Assembly: GCA_002682825.1 (NCBI GenBank)
Contig: NOKP01000013.1
Coordinates: 746,745-810,744 of the forward strand
Length of the DNA: 64,000 bases
Reading direction: 5' to 3'
Source: Neonectria sp. B-13
Taxonomy: Eukaryota > Ascomycota > Sordariomycetes > Hypocreales > Nectriaceae
Made by a program: the position numbers and the translations under genes. Below the pieces are notes generated by a model, which did no database searches, had not been told where the DNA came from, and was given only the letters and a program-made list of their open reading frames with translations. How positions within the stretch are numbered: the stretch's first letter is position 1; every line of letters begins with the position of its first letter. Positions 31,724-43,524 of this stretch are shown one piece after another.

Positions 31724-34700
31724 CTACCAATGTTGCAAATTTGGGAGTTCTAAACTTAAGGACAATCAATGAACGGATTGGATGGTTAACATCCCGAAAC
31801 TGTAAACGCCTATTTCTCCTTTGTCCATGTTTTGTAAGCCGAATACCGTTAGTCTCATCTGCATCGATTGACTACGCAACCTTATATATATTCCGCAACA
31901 ACCAACGACATTCTACGCAAGTGATTTTTTTCAGCATCGACGAAGACGATAACGATGTTCTACTAACATGTCGAGGGCAGCCCATGATTAAACCGAGAAT
32001 AATTAGGCTCAGGCAGAAAGGTTCCTGACAAGGTCGACCGAATTATAACTAATACCTTCCCTGGAGCACGACATGACCACACACACCACTGACTGGTTGT
32101 TCAAGATGGCCGTCTTCACGAGACCACGGGTTGGGGACACGGGACAAAGTGCACGGAGTGACGGAGCAAAAGCCTCCGGGGAGATAATCACTCCGCCACT
32201 CCACTACACCGCCTTGGTCCTAGCGGTCCCGCGGACTCGGGCTCTGAGAACTGAGAACTGAGAACTGTGAATGGAGTTGGCACCAGGCTAGCAGCGACCG
32301 AGGCGTTCCACTCGGCCGACAAAACTCGAAGGAGCGGACCAGAGCGTCATTCCTGGACGCCTCCAATTTCCTCCGCAGTCAAACCGTCGAACTGAACCTC
32401 GTGGTCTACGTCAGCCCGCCTTCGACCTGCGTTTTTGGCGGGAGCCGTCACCCAAAGGCGAGGTTGTCCATCGATGCAGCAGACGGGCCGCGTGGTATGT
32501 GTGACCCAATGAGAGTGAAGAGTCTCACATTCGGACTCCGGGGAGGCGTGGGACTTGACTTATGGGATGCAGCCCCAGATGATGAGACCGCAGGGATACG
32601 AGGCCCGCCCAGCACCCACGACGGCAGAAGGCCCACGAGAGAGACCGTTCTAGACCACCCGATCGTCATCAGTGTCTCTCGATCTGGGCGACGAGTTCCA
32701 CTGCGTCTGCTTGAGGCGCGAGAAGATGCCCACGAAGCTCACGACGCCCACATCTCATACCTCATTTACGCCGACTACCTGGCTTGGGCCCTTGGTATGA
32801 CGCCAAGCATCAATTCGTCCTTATGCGAAGCACTCCGACGTATTCGCAGATGAGGAACTTTTTCCCGACCATTAACGCCTCCCCAACCATCTTGTGCATA
32901 TCTAGACTCTGCCCACCGTCTTGTCTCTTTGCGCTGATGAGATTTTCCTCTGGGCCAAAATTCCATTCCCACAATTACCATTTCCGACAACGCGAGAAGG
33001 CGCCGTTGTGGCAACTGTCAAAGCGCCTGTGACGGACCCGGTCTCCACAGTCCGTGCTAAGAAGGGGAATTCGAGAACGCAACTGAGTCTGGCTCCGACG
33101 GGAGAAGATGGGTGATGGTAGACGCCACCCGTATGACAGGTCGTTCGTACGAAGCGTAATAATCCATCCATGTGCTGGTTCTGCTGATAAATTCGTGCTT
33201 CAAGGATGCGACGGGGCGAGTATCGAAGTCGGTCTGGCCCGCCCCAGCGAGGGTCGACGCCAGTACGTCCGTCGAACCTGGACTACCGTACGGATATGCA
33301 TTTCGGCATGGGTTGCCAAGACGTGGTAACGAGTCCGTCTCCCCGAGTCATCAATGCTCTTGCGTCCGTCACCGGTGCTACAGAGGTCCATGAGCATCTA
33401 GGCCCTCGCACCCATGGTATTCCTGATCAATCAGTGAGTGGCCTGACATGATGTTGTTAATCGTCCAGCCAAGCACAAGCCCGATGATCGACAAGACACG
33501 GGGTTGACGGGGACGGGGAAGGACGACACCTTCGGCTTCAGGCCGGAGGAAAACAAAAGCTTGTTTGGTCTCATGCCGGGTTTCTGATTTCTTCCCGTCG
33601 ACCATGCCCAGACGTCGTGGTCGCCACCAGATACGCATCAGCCATTTCGGATCGATCACCGACTAACAAGAACCCACGAGTGTGTCGCCCGCTCTGCGTC
33701 CGACCATCCGCCCGTCCCATCCATTTTTGTAGGCTTTTCGGGGATGGGCGCCAGGGTGGCCCTAGGCTTGCCAAGGCCAGCACCGTCCAGGGCGAGGCGG
33801 CGTGTGTGGAGCTTGAGTGGGTTGTGGAGCATGGAGCATGGAGCTGGCCCACTGGGAGCCTGAACAAGTCAAGTGCCTCGTGCGCCTGGTCTTGGCACGA
33901 GAGCCGCTTCGGTCTCTGGCGAGTTCTGGATCGTTTCTGGATGCCGTGTGGTTGGCCCATCGGAATCGCATCCCAGGCCGCTTGTGGCCCGGCTTGACCA
34001 GTTTGCCCATTTCCCGCTGCTTGGCCTTTTCTGTTGCGCCGTGTGCTCGATTTCTCGATCTTGATGCTAACAGCGATGACGAGACGAGGGTTGCTTTCGC
34101 TTAACCCACGCAGCAGAGGCCTCTTCACAACCTCTGCCGTACGCCCGCCCCCAATCCCCATTCCCGATACCTCCGATGTGCGTTGTTGTGTTGATGCGCG
34201 TATAGGAGTGCAGCACGTTGTGTCACGGTGGTTCTGGGTCCTGACCCTGGCTTATCCGCGTCAATGTGCGAATGTGTACGAAATAGTGAGGTAGGCACTT
34301 TGTTAGTGGCAGTCATTTTGTTTCTTTCCTCATAATTACCTCGACTACCAGGCAGCAGGATATGCTGCATCCTTGACCTGTTCTCGCGCCTTCGCGGCCA
34401 CGTTCTGTCTGGTGAAAGATACATGAACGTTCCCGACCTTGCAGGCTTGCCTTGCCTGACTCTTTCAACCGGACCCATCTCCATCCCGGCTTGACTACGT
34501 GCATATGCCTTGGCGTGCTAGTCCTTGTCTTCGTCCATTCTTCAGTCTCCGTCTAAGCAACCTACTACATAGTAAGTTACGGTAGGGATAACGGATACGT
34601 AAGGTACACCTACAACGGAATCCCCCCGTCCCTCACCCTCACAGACACGACGCGTGCTCTCTCACTCACTCACTCACGCACGCAACTCTCGCACAACTCA

Positions 34701-35763
34701 TACTTAACGCATCAACGCATCGGAAACACAATCACGGGCGCGAATACCTTTCTGCCCACCTACCCCGATGGCTGTCGGGCTCTTGCCCCCCGGACCCCTC
34801 CCACTTCTCGCCTCGACTGCGCATTGACTGCTTGCGCCGGAGCGGCCTTTTGATCTAGAACCGAACTCGGTGCTTGCGGCTCTTCTGGCGCCCTACAAAC
34901 CTTCCCGTCGGTGCTCGTCCAGGCCGTCCGTCCCCCCCCTGTTCCGTCCCATCCCCCTTCGGCTTTCGAGGGAACCAGGTAAACCCGCCGTCGAATATCC
35001 CTGCTTCGGATCGGGCCATTCATCCTGTCGAGCCAGAGCCCCGAGTCCAGACGTCGTTGGAATTTCTTGTCCTTCTCCTTGCCGTGTGTGTGTGTGTGTG
35101 CGTGTGTGTCGTGGACTCGAGTTGCTTGCTGGTGTACATCCGTCCACGAGTCGTGTGCGCCGCGAGTCTCCGGCTCCCCGACTCCCCCGACTCCCCGCGG
35201 ACACTGGACTGGACAAACAGACAGGGTTGAGTCCCGCACGCCAAAAAGCACCACCAGAACGGGCGACCTTGCCTGGATATCCATCCCCTGCTGCCACCCG
35301 GTTCCCTAATCCACGTCCCTTCCGCCCACTCAAACCACTCAAGCGCCGGCGCGCATCTCGAGAGGTGCTGGCTTACCCTGGCCACTGCACTGGACCGCCA
35401 GGTACCTGGCTGCTCCTGTACATACCTACTGACTCTCCATTACCGGACCCAACTCCTCCAGCTCCACTCCCGTCTCCGGGACCGTCGAGGTAGCTTCCAT
35501 CACCATCTCGCCTACCCACCTGCCCGACCCATCTACGTCCTGTACGTACTTCCCGACACACGAATACAACCACTAGCACCACCAACGCCAACGCCAACAC
35601 CGCCCACGTTCGCCATTCACCCTTCACCCTCGCCCACGCCCTTCCACGCCCCTTCGCCCCATCTCGATTTCCTGCTTGCCGCTGCGCAGGCCCCGAGCCA
35701 CCTGGAGCATAGGACTCGCAGTCCCTCCGGGGCTTCGACTCCGGACCTGCCCCCGGCGTCTTC
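31724..35763. other. Gene-poor region and upstream region of the histidine kinase
   Basis: About 4 kb with normal base composition. Open frames up to 207 aa are Pro/Arg/Ser-biased and lack domains. From about 34.5 kb the plus strand is C/T-rich and probably holds the promoter and long leader of the kinase gene. A (TG)n tract lies at about 35084-35109. Confidence 0.5.
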
Positions 35764-38700
35764 ATGCACCAGCTCCGCAACGACCGCTCTGCTTCTAGCC
35801 CCGGCTCACACACTTCTTCCTCTGCCTCACCAACCTCACCCGCTGCCGCAGTCGCAGCCGTAGCCGCCGCCGCCGTCACCGACCCGATCGATCCCAACGA
35901 CCACCACGTCCACGGCCGTCTTCTTTCTTCTGCTGCCGTCCCCGTCTCCGCGACCTCCACAACCTCCTCCACGGGACCTTCGGCTGTAGCCCTCAGTATA
36001 GCAGCCGCTACCGCGAAGACGGTCGCTGTCAAGACTCCCAAAGTCACACACTCTCGCCCCTCTTCCGCCGACGAGCGTCCTTCAGGTCGACCCGCAGCAC
36101 TATGGAGGCGCGACCCTGACCATCCCAGCTTGGCTTCGCACCTGCTCGTTCACAACCACTCGACCGCATCGTCGGCGACAATCTCCAACACCACCGCCAT
36201 TCACCAGTCCAGTCTATACACCGCCGTTAGCCCTCGAGGGCCTGGAGCGCCTAGTCGAGGGCTCGCACAGCTTCCAATCCCATCCAAACGCCCCCCTTCG
36301 GCGGCGGCGAAAGGCGACTCGACCATGCATCCCTCACCTGTCAAGAAGGCTCGCACTGGTGCATCGCCGCCCCGCAAAGTCGAGATTCCTCCCACCGCTG
36401 CCGGGTTGCACCTCTCCGCGAGAGCACAGGTGGAAGGGCCCACCTCTCCCCTCTTCTTCTCCCACACGTCCTCCAGACATGTCAATCGACCACCGAGTTT
36501 CCCCACATCTGATGTTGCGGCGTCCATGCTTACACGCATGCGGGAGGACCCTTCTGGAGCTGTGACAACCCTTAAGTTGCCTCGAGCCAATGTCAGCGCC
36601 ATCACCGCAGGCAGGTCGGAGAGCACTCCCGGAAGCTGGGGCTCTTCGATGGATGTTCCTGCGCAGTCGTCAAGCGCTGAGAGTAGAAGTCTCCCACCGG
36701 GATTACAAATGCTGCAAGGCATTGGCGTTATCGAGTTTCTCGAGCAAGATGAGCGACCTACCTTTCTGATAGATATGGACAATCCAGCCAACGCTAGCCG
36801 CGCCGGGCTTCCCATACTATACTACAACGCCTCGCTCCGAGCGGCTCATGAGGTCCTACAATCCCTAACGGTGGACCAGGAAGACGCCAGCCCAGAAACC
36901 GACTTTGGCCGCTTCAAATCATGGATAATGCACCCAACTAAGACGCCAGGCTCGTCTGAGTCAGACTCCCATGTCTACGCTGGCATCACTTGGACCTTCA
37001 CCTCGATGCGAAAAAGGTTTCGTTTTATTAGCGGCTACGGCAGTTTCTCGAGCGCTCGCTCTGCTTCGCCGACGCCACTTGCCGACGGACCGTGTGCGCT
37101 GGAACAACAGGATAGACCCCAATCGCCAGAAATTCCAGTAATCCCCGACACCGAAATTGCCGATGCCCCGGACTATTTCGGCTCGGCCGGGACCTACGAT
37201 CCGGATTCTGGGGATATGGAGGGTGTACTGAATCAAGGCGATGCACGGCTGCATCCCGACGATTTCACCAATCAAGTGTTCCAATCACAACCGGCAAAGT
37301 CGATATTCGACTGGACTAGGATACCTATTGCAGACAGTCTCCCTGAACACATCAGGTTTGCCCGGTCCATTGACTGGGCATCCACTCCCCTAGGACCAAT
37401 TGAAGACTGGCAGGCCGATCTCCGAGGCATGTCCAACCTGGTTATGGGGAGTCCCCACCCCGCGGCAATGTATTGGGGTCCACAGTTTGTTTGCATATAC
37501 AACGCTGCTTACCTCGAGATGGCCGGCCGGAAGCACCCTCAGCTCATGGGTGCTTGTTACCAGGACGCTTGGCCCGAAATATGGGAGGAAATTAAGCCAG
37601 TCTTCAAGAGCGCGCTGGAGGCTGGCCAAGCCACCATGAAGCATGAAAACCAACTATTCATTAACCGGCATGAGTTCTTGGAGGAGGCCTTCTTCTCGTG
37701 GTCCATTGTTCCACTGGTGGGTGCCGACGGTGAGGTGGTCGGACTATATAACCCTGCCTTCGATAATACCCGGCGGAGAGTTAACGAGAGGCGGATGTTT
37801 ATGCTTCGTGAAATTGGGGAGAGGACGGCTGCCGCCACAAGTGTCGGTGGTTTCTGGCCTCAGGTGCAGAAGGGTTTGGAATACAACGAGCACGATGTTC
37901 CTTTTGCTCTCATTTACTCCGTCAAGGATGAGAACGAGAGCGAGGCGTCTTCTCTGCATTCCGGTAGCCTCGCCCATTCACCGCAGTTGGTGCTAGAAGG
38001 CTCGCTCGGTACTCCCGATGGACACCCTGCCGCGCTATCGAACCTTGACCTACGACTGTCCGACGAGGGGTTTGCTCCGTACATGCGACAGTCGATGGCA
38101 GGCGGCGGCGTTCCGATCGTGCTCTCGAAGGAGAATGACACTCTCCCGTCGCACCTGATTGAGGGACTGGAGTGGAGAGGCTTTGGCGATCCATCTGGAA
38201 CACTCGTCGTATTTCCAGTTACCCCAACTACGACAGGAGACACCGTTACCGGATTTATAATTATGGGCGTGAATCCTCGGCGGCCTTACGACGATGATTA
38301 CAAACTCTTCATTCACCTCTTATCACGACAACTCGCCACTTCGATGGCTTCTGTCCTCCTCTTCGAGGAAGAAATCAGACGAGGCCAAAAGGCGGCCCGG
38401 CTGGCTGCCTTGGATCGACAAGAACTCTCCTTGCAGCTTTATTTGCGGACACAGGAGGCCGTGGAAAGCGAGTATAGATTTACCCGGATGGCCGAGTTTG
38501 CACCTGTCGGAATGTTCATCGCCAATTTTGCCGGGAAAATCAGTTACTGCAACGACATGTGGTGGCAGATCTCACGACACTCCCGAGAGGAAGACTCGGT
38601 GGACACTTGGATGGACAGTGTTCGTGACGAGGATAGACCCAACTTGGAGGCCGCATGGAATCGCCTTCTGAAAGAGAAGGTAACGATATGTGTCGAGTTC

Positions 38701-40372
38701 CGATTTAAATGCAGCCAGAGGAGCGGGGACAAGACTATTGACACCTGGGTCCTCATGAGTGCATACCCGGAGAAGACGCAGGATGGCAGTCTCAAGTTGA
38801 TATTTGGCTGCATCACAGATATCTCCTCTCAGAAGTGGGCCGAGAAGGTCCAGACCGAGCGCCGCGAAGAGGCAGTGGAGCTGAAACGGCAGCAGGAAAA
38901 CTTCATTGATATCACGAGCCACGAGATGCGGAATCCTCTCTCTGCGATTTTGCAGTGTGCTGATCAGATTGCAAACAACATCAGTGCCTTCGAAAGCCAC
39001 GACGAGAGGGCCGAGGTGGAAACGTTGCTGGATAACTGCCTCGACGCGGCAAACACGATCAACCTCTGCGCAAGTCACCAGAAGCGCATCGTCGACGATA
39101 TCCTTACGCTCTCCAAGCTCGACTCGAATCTTTTGGCAGTGACTCCGGTGGATGATCAGCCTGTGCGAGTGGTGCAGCGCGCCTTGAAGATGTTCGAATC
39201 GGAGTTGATAGCTCACGATATTGAGTTCGACTTTAATGTCGACAAAAGCTTTGAGAGGTACGATGTCAAATGGATGAAACTCGACCCGTCAAGGCTAAGA
39301 CAGGTCTTGATCAACCTGATGACGAATGCCATCAAGTTCACGCAGGGCAGAGAGAAACGATACATCTCGGTTAGCTTAAGCGCATCCAAGGACGCATCGG
39401 AGGTGACGAAACGTGGCCTTCCGTACTTTGACAGGATCGACCATCCACGGACGGCCGTCATGGATATCAACAACGTTGAGGAATGGGGAGATGGCGAGGA
39501 AATCAACCTCCACTGCACCGTCGAAGACACTGGCCCTGGCTTGCTGGAGGAGGAAGTCAGGCTTCTGTTCCAGCGGTTCCAACAGGCAACTCCCAGAACG
39601 CATGTGCAATACGGTGGCTCTGGTTTGGGGCTTTTCATCTCCCGAATCCTGACAGAAATGCAAGGTGGACAGATTGGGGTTTCCTCTCGGAGGGGGGTTG
39701 GAAGCAGCTTTAGCTTCTATATTAAGGCCCGTCGGTCTTTGTACCCTCCGGCCGAGTATGAATGCGTCCCGCCTTTCAAGATTTCTAGGAAGTCAGATGC
39801 TCCTGCGGCCCCCCCAAGGCCACAGCCGACTCGTCAGCTTTCACGGCCGATGCCGCCGAACGCTGCTACCCAGTTGTACGACGTGCTGATTGTCGAGGAT
39901 AACATTGTCAACCAGAAGGTGCTGCAGCGCCAGCTTCGCAACTGTGGAAACAACACCTTTGTGGCGAACCACGGAAAGGAGGCCCTTCAGACGATCCAGC
40001 GGTCTAGGTTTTGGCTTGGCAAGGAGACTGAAGGCGTGGACATCTCCATTATCCTGATGGATCTGGAGATGCCAGTCATGGACGGCATGACCTGCGCTCG
40101 AAGAATTCGAGAGCTGGAGAGGGAGGGGACGATTGTCAAGCACATTCCGATCATTGCGGTAACGGCGTACGCACGGCCTGAGCAGATCGAGAACGCGAAA
40201 GCCGCAGGCATTGTAAGTATCCGTGACTCCAAAGTTTCCCTTGAATATTTGCTGACTGACGTTTCTTTAGGACGACGTCATTTCGAAGCCATTTCGGATC
40301 CCCGAACTGATTCCGAAGATTGAGGAATTGGTTGCCAAGTACAGAAACCTCTCCGTTACCTCGGAGACGTAA
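35764..40372 (+). CDS. Hybrid histidine kinase (PAS-GAF-PAS-HisKA-HATPase-receiver)
   Basis: Two exons, 35764-40212 and 40271-40372, 1516 aa; the 58-nt intron (GTAAGT, CTGAC, TTTAG) splits the receiver domain. Residues 1 to about 320 are disordered and Ala/Ser/Pro-rich. A PAS-like sensor follows near residues 535-680 (SIDWASTPLGPIEDW, MYWGPQFVCIYN), then a GAF-like region (about 690-880) and a second PAS (about 904-1020). The H-box is DITSHEMRNPLS with phospho-acceptor His1053. The N-box is LINLMTNAIKFTQ with Asn1188, and the G-boxes are DTGPGL and GGSGLGLF. The receiver has acidic Glu1378-Asp1379, phospho-Asp1433 and Lys1489 (SKPF), the last supplied by exon 2. Such kinases feed the Ypd1-Ssk1/Skn7 phosphorelay in stress, development or virulence signalling. 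The ligand is unknown. Confidence 0.94.
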
Positions 40373-41697
40373 CTGGAGCATCCCTCAGCAATACCGACCT
40401 ACGCCATCTTTGCATCCCTGGCATAGATTCTTCACCATGAGGAGACTTTTTACATCTTTCTTGGATATTTCTTTTTGGATTTTGTTTAGATATCGTGCCA
40501 TTTCGTTGTAATTTCTTCATTTCATTAGCCGCTTGATTTTTTACCAAGTACCCCTCAGGCATGGGCTCGATGACTGGCATCTAGGCGTTTTGGAAAGAGA
40601 GGATTGGTTTTCACGACGTGGAAAGAAGGGAAACGTCCAGCGATGATGGGCATTTAGCACGCTTTTATAGGGCTCGTTTATGGCGAGGCGTCGGTTCTGG
40701 TTGTGCCAAACAGGGCTGGGAAGTGACGTGCATTGGGGTAAAGAGATAGACATATACGGAGACCTATCCCCGACGGCGGCGTTGTTGTCCACGGGCTGAT
40801 GAAACTGCCCATGGCTACCTGGTTATAGACTCTCTCCCCTTGGGTTCTAAGCGACTCATGGATACTAAAGCTCCAATACGTTAATACAAGTTAACGGCTT
40901 GCTTACTTATGGATACTTGCAAGCTAGATGTTGTGAATCTCATGAATTCTCACCACGTAGTTCGCTGACATGGACATGGCTGTAGCTATTTAACAAGATG
41001 CTTCCTCTTCTTTGCGCTACTTTAGGCAATTGTATACATCCGTTGTCATTGAGCCACTAGCTTAATTAAGCGCGAGGGGGCCATCTAGTCTATCACCGGC
41101 AGCGAATATATATCGAATCTGTTTGATGAATAGCTGCTCAGCGCTGTACGGGCGTTGAGGGCAAGAATTGAGGAGTCATTGAAATGAACGTGGTTGGCGG
41201 CAGGATGGACTTCCTAGCCTGACAGAGCAGCTTACATATGTATACCTAGTTGCACAGTAATAACGAGTCTCATATTGCTACAGACAATCTGCCCTTGTAT
41301 TAAAGAGGCATCAAAGTTACAGTGCAGTGGCACGACACATGAATAAGAAACAATAGATATTCAACACGGGGCAGTTGTATTATTAGGTATTAATTATCTC
41401 CGATCCGGGTATCAGACAAAACCAAAGAGAAAGCAGCGCAAGCATACCACTAACTGGCAGCTATGAGTAGTTTTTTTGTGATTTTTTTGGCCCGTTGCCA
41501 GACCTTTTTTGTTTTCGTGTGCAGTGTTGCGAAAGCAAGTATGAAAATTGGTATCAGTAAGACAGTCTTTGACAGGGTATCTCGGTATCTTGTGAAGAAA
41601 TGCAGATCCATCCTTCCGTTCCTAACCCGTTCTCATGCGTGTTGTTTTTTCTTTAGTGTCGATGTTAACGTCGTGGCGATCAACTGATGCTGGCCAT
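40373..41697. other. Intergenic between convergent genes
   Basis: About 1.3 kb containing the 3' ends of the histidine kinase (plus) and the PH-domain gene (minus). A+T-rich in the middle, with no coding signal. Confidence 0.55.
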
Positions 41698-43524
41698 CTA
41701 GGCGGCAGCAGTGACAGCAGGGGTGGTGGTGGCCACGTTATCGGGCTTGACCTCCTCAGTCTTGGTCTCCTCAGTCTTGGGGGTCTCCTCAACAGGCTTG
41801 ACCTCGTCGGTCTTGGCCTCCTCAGTGGCGGGAGTCTCCTCCTTGATGGCCTCATCAGCGGTCTTGTCCTCGGCGGGCTTCTCCTCAGACTTGGAGGTCT
41901 TGCGGTTGATGGTGGCACGGAGCTTGGAGAAGGGGCTCTTGCTGGACTTCTCCTCACCCTCAGCAGGAGCAGGAGACTTGTCACGCTTGCCGAAGGCGAA
42001 GGGCAGGGAGGACTTGCGCTTCTCCTTGACGTCCTTCTTAGCCTCGACGGGAGGTGAGATGGCGGGCACGTCGATGGTCTCGGTGGGGACGTTGGCGGGG
42101 GAAGAGACGTCGACAGCCAGGGGAGTGGTAGCCTCGACAGGAGGGATCACGGGGGCGGTCTCGGCAGCCTCGGACTCCTTGGGGGCATCAGTGGGCTCGG
42201 TAGGCTTGAGCTCAGGGGTCTTCTTCTCCTTCTTGGAGAAGACACCGAAGAAGCTGTTGCGCTTGGAGGCGGTGGGCTTCTCCTTGGGAGACTCAAGGGG
42301 GAGCTCCTCAGTGGCCTTGTCCTCGACGACAGGGGTCTCCTCAGCGGGCTTGCTCTCGACAGGGGCCTCGACAACGGGAGCCACGATGACAGGAGCAGTC
42401 TCCTCAATCTTGGGAGTCTCGGTGACGGGGACGACAGCCTCGGTGGTAGCAGGGGCAACCTCCTCGGTGGCGGGGGTCTCCTCAACAGCCTTGGTCTCCT
42501 CCTTCTTCTCCTCCTTCTTGCCGAAGCCGAAGAAAGACGCACGCTTGCGGCTGGCGGATCGGCGCTTGGGCTCATCAGACTTGACCTCCTCCTTCTTGCG
42601 CTCGTCCTTGATCTCCTCCTCCTTGGGAGTCTCCTCAGTGACGGCGGCAACGGGAGTGACCTCCTCGGTCTTGGTGGCCTCCTCCTCGGCGGCCTCGACG
42701 GGCTTCTCCTCCTTCTTGGCGACGGGAGCGGGCTTAAATCCCTCGAGGGTGGCCTTGAAGGTCTCGGACTCGGTGACAGTGGCAGCGAGCTCCTTGGCCT
42801 CGGCGATCTTGGCCTTCAGCTGGGAAACCCAGTTGTCGCGCTCAGCAGTGGTGGTGGCCTTGAAGGTGTGCTTGTTGCCCTTGGAGGTCAAGTGGAACTT
42901 GTGGGAGCCATCGGTCTCGGGCTCGGTGGCATCGGCCTGTGGGGACGGGAGGTTAGCTCTGCATGATCATGTCGGCAGTTTGACATGTGGATCCCAAGCT
43001 TACCAGGCTGATGACGCTGGAAGGGGACTTCTTGTCACCAACGAAAAGAAGACCCTTGCCAGTCTCGGTGGCCCAGGCGATGTTGCTGTGGGCAGTCTCG
43101 ACGGACTTCTCGGCCTTGAGGTAGGCAGCGAGAGCCTTGGCCTCAACGGCCTCGACGCCGAAGAAGAAAAACTCCTTGCTGGGGATCAGGTTCCTGAAGG
43201 GCGTGTTGTTAGCAAAATGAGGAACAGCACAAACGTGACTTCCACGGTATCAACTTACTTGGGGAAGCTCAGGCCCTGGGCCTTGTGGCTCAGGTGGCCC
43301 TCCTCGATGGGCTTGACCTCCTCCTTAGCCGCAGCTTCGGTGGTCTCCTCGGTCTCGGCGGGCTTGGACTCCTCGGTGGTCTTGTCCTCGACAACAGGAG
43401 TGTCCTCCGTTTTGGCGATCTCCTCGGTGGGCTTGGACTCGACGGGAGCCTCGACGACGGGAGCAGGAGTGGTCTCCAGCTTGGTCTCGACGGGGACCTC
43501 GGCGATCTTCTGTTGCTCGGCCAT
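41698..43524 (-). CDS. PH-domain protein, Meu6-like, with long Glu/Lys/Pro-rich tail
   Basis: Three exons: 43259-43524, 43004-43193 and 41698-42936, 564 aa; donors GTAAGT and GTAAGC, acceptors CAG, phases consistent. Residues 1 to about 88 are acidic and low-complexity. A PH domain spans about residues 90-190 (KEFFFFGVEAVE, WATETGKGLLFVGDKK, HKFHLTSKGNKHTFKATT, ERDNWVSQLKAKI). The rest is a disordered Glu/Thr/Pro/Lys tail that contains the repeated short motif RxSFFGxF (RASFFGFGKK, RNSFFGVFSKK) and SSLPFAFGKRDK. This fits the fungal family around S. pombe Meu6. A lipid-binding role at the plasma membrane is inferred from the PH domain. The 647-aa antisense frame is a codon-bias shadow. Confidence 0.88.

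Noticed and set aside
32401..32853. 150-aa plus-strand open frame right of the retrotransposon
   Set aside because: No recognisable family and Arg-rich random composition; could only be supported by transcripts.
35373..36047. 224-aa minus-strand frame at the 5' end of the histidine kinase
   Set aside because: Antisense of the Ala/Ser/Pro-rich disordered N-terminus of the kinase.
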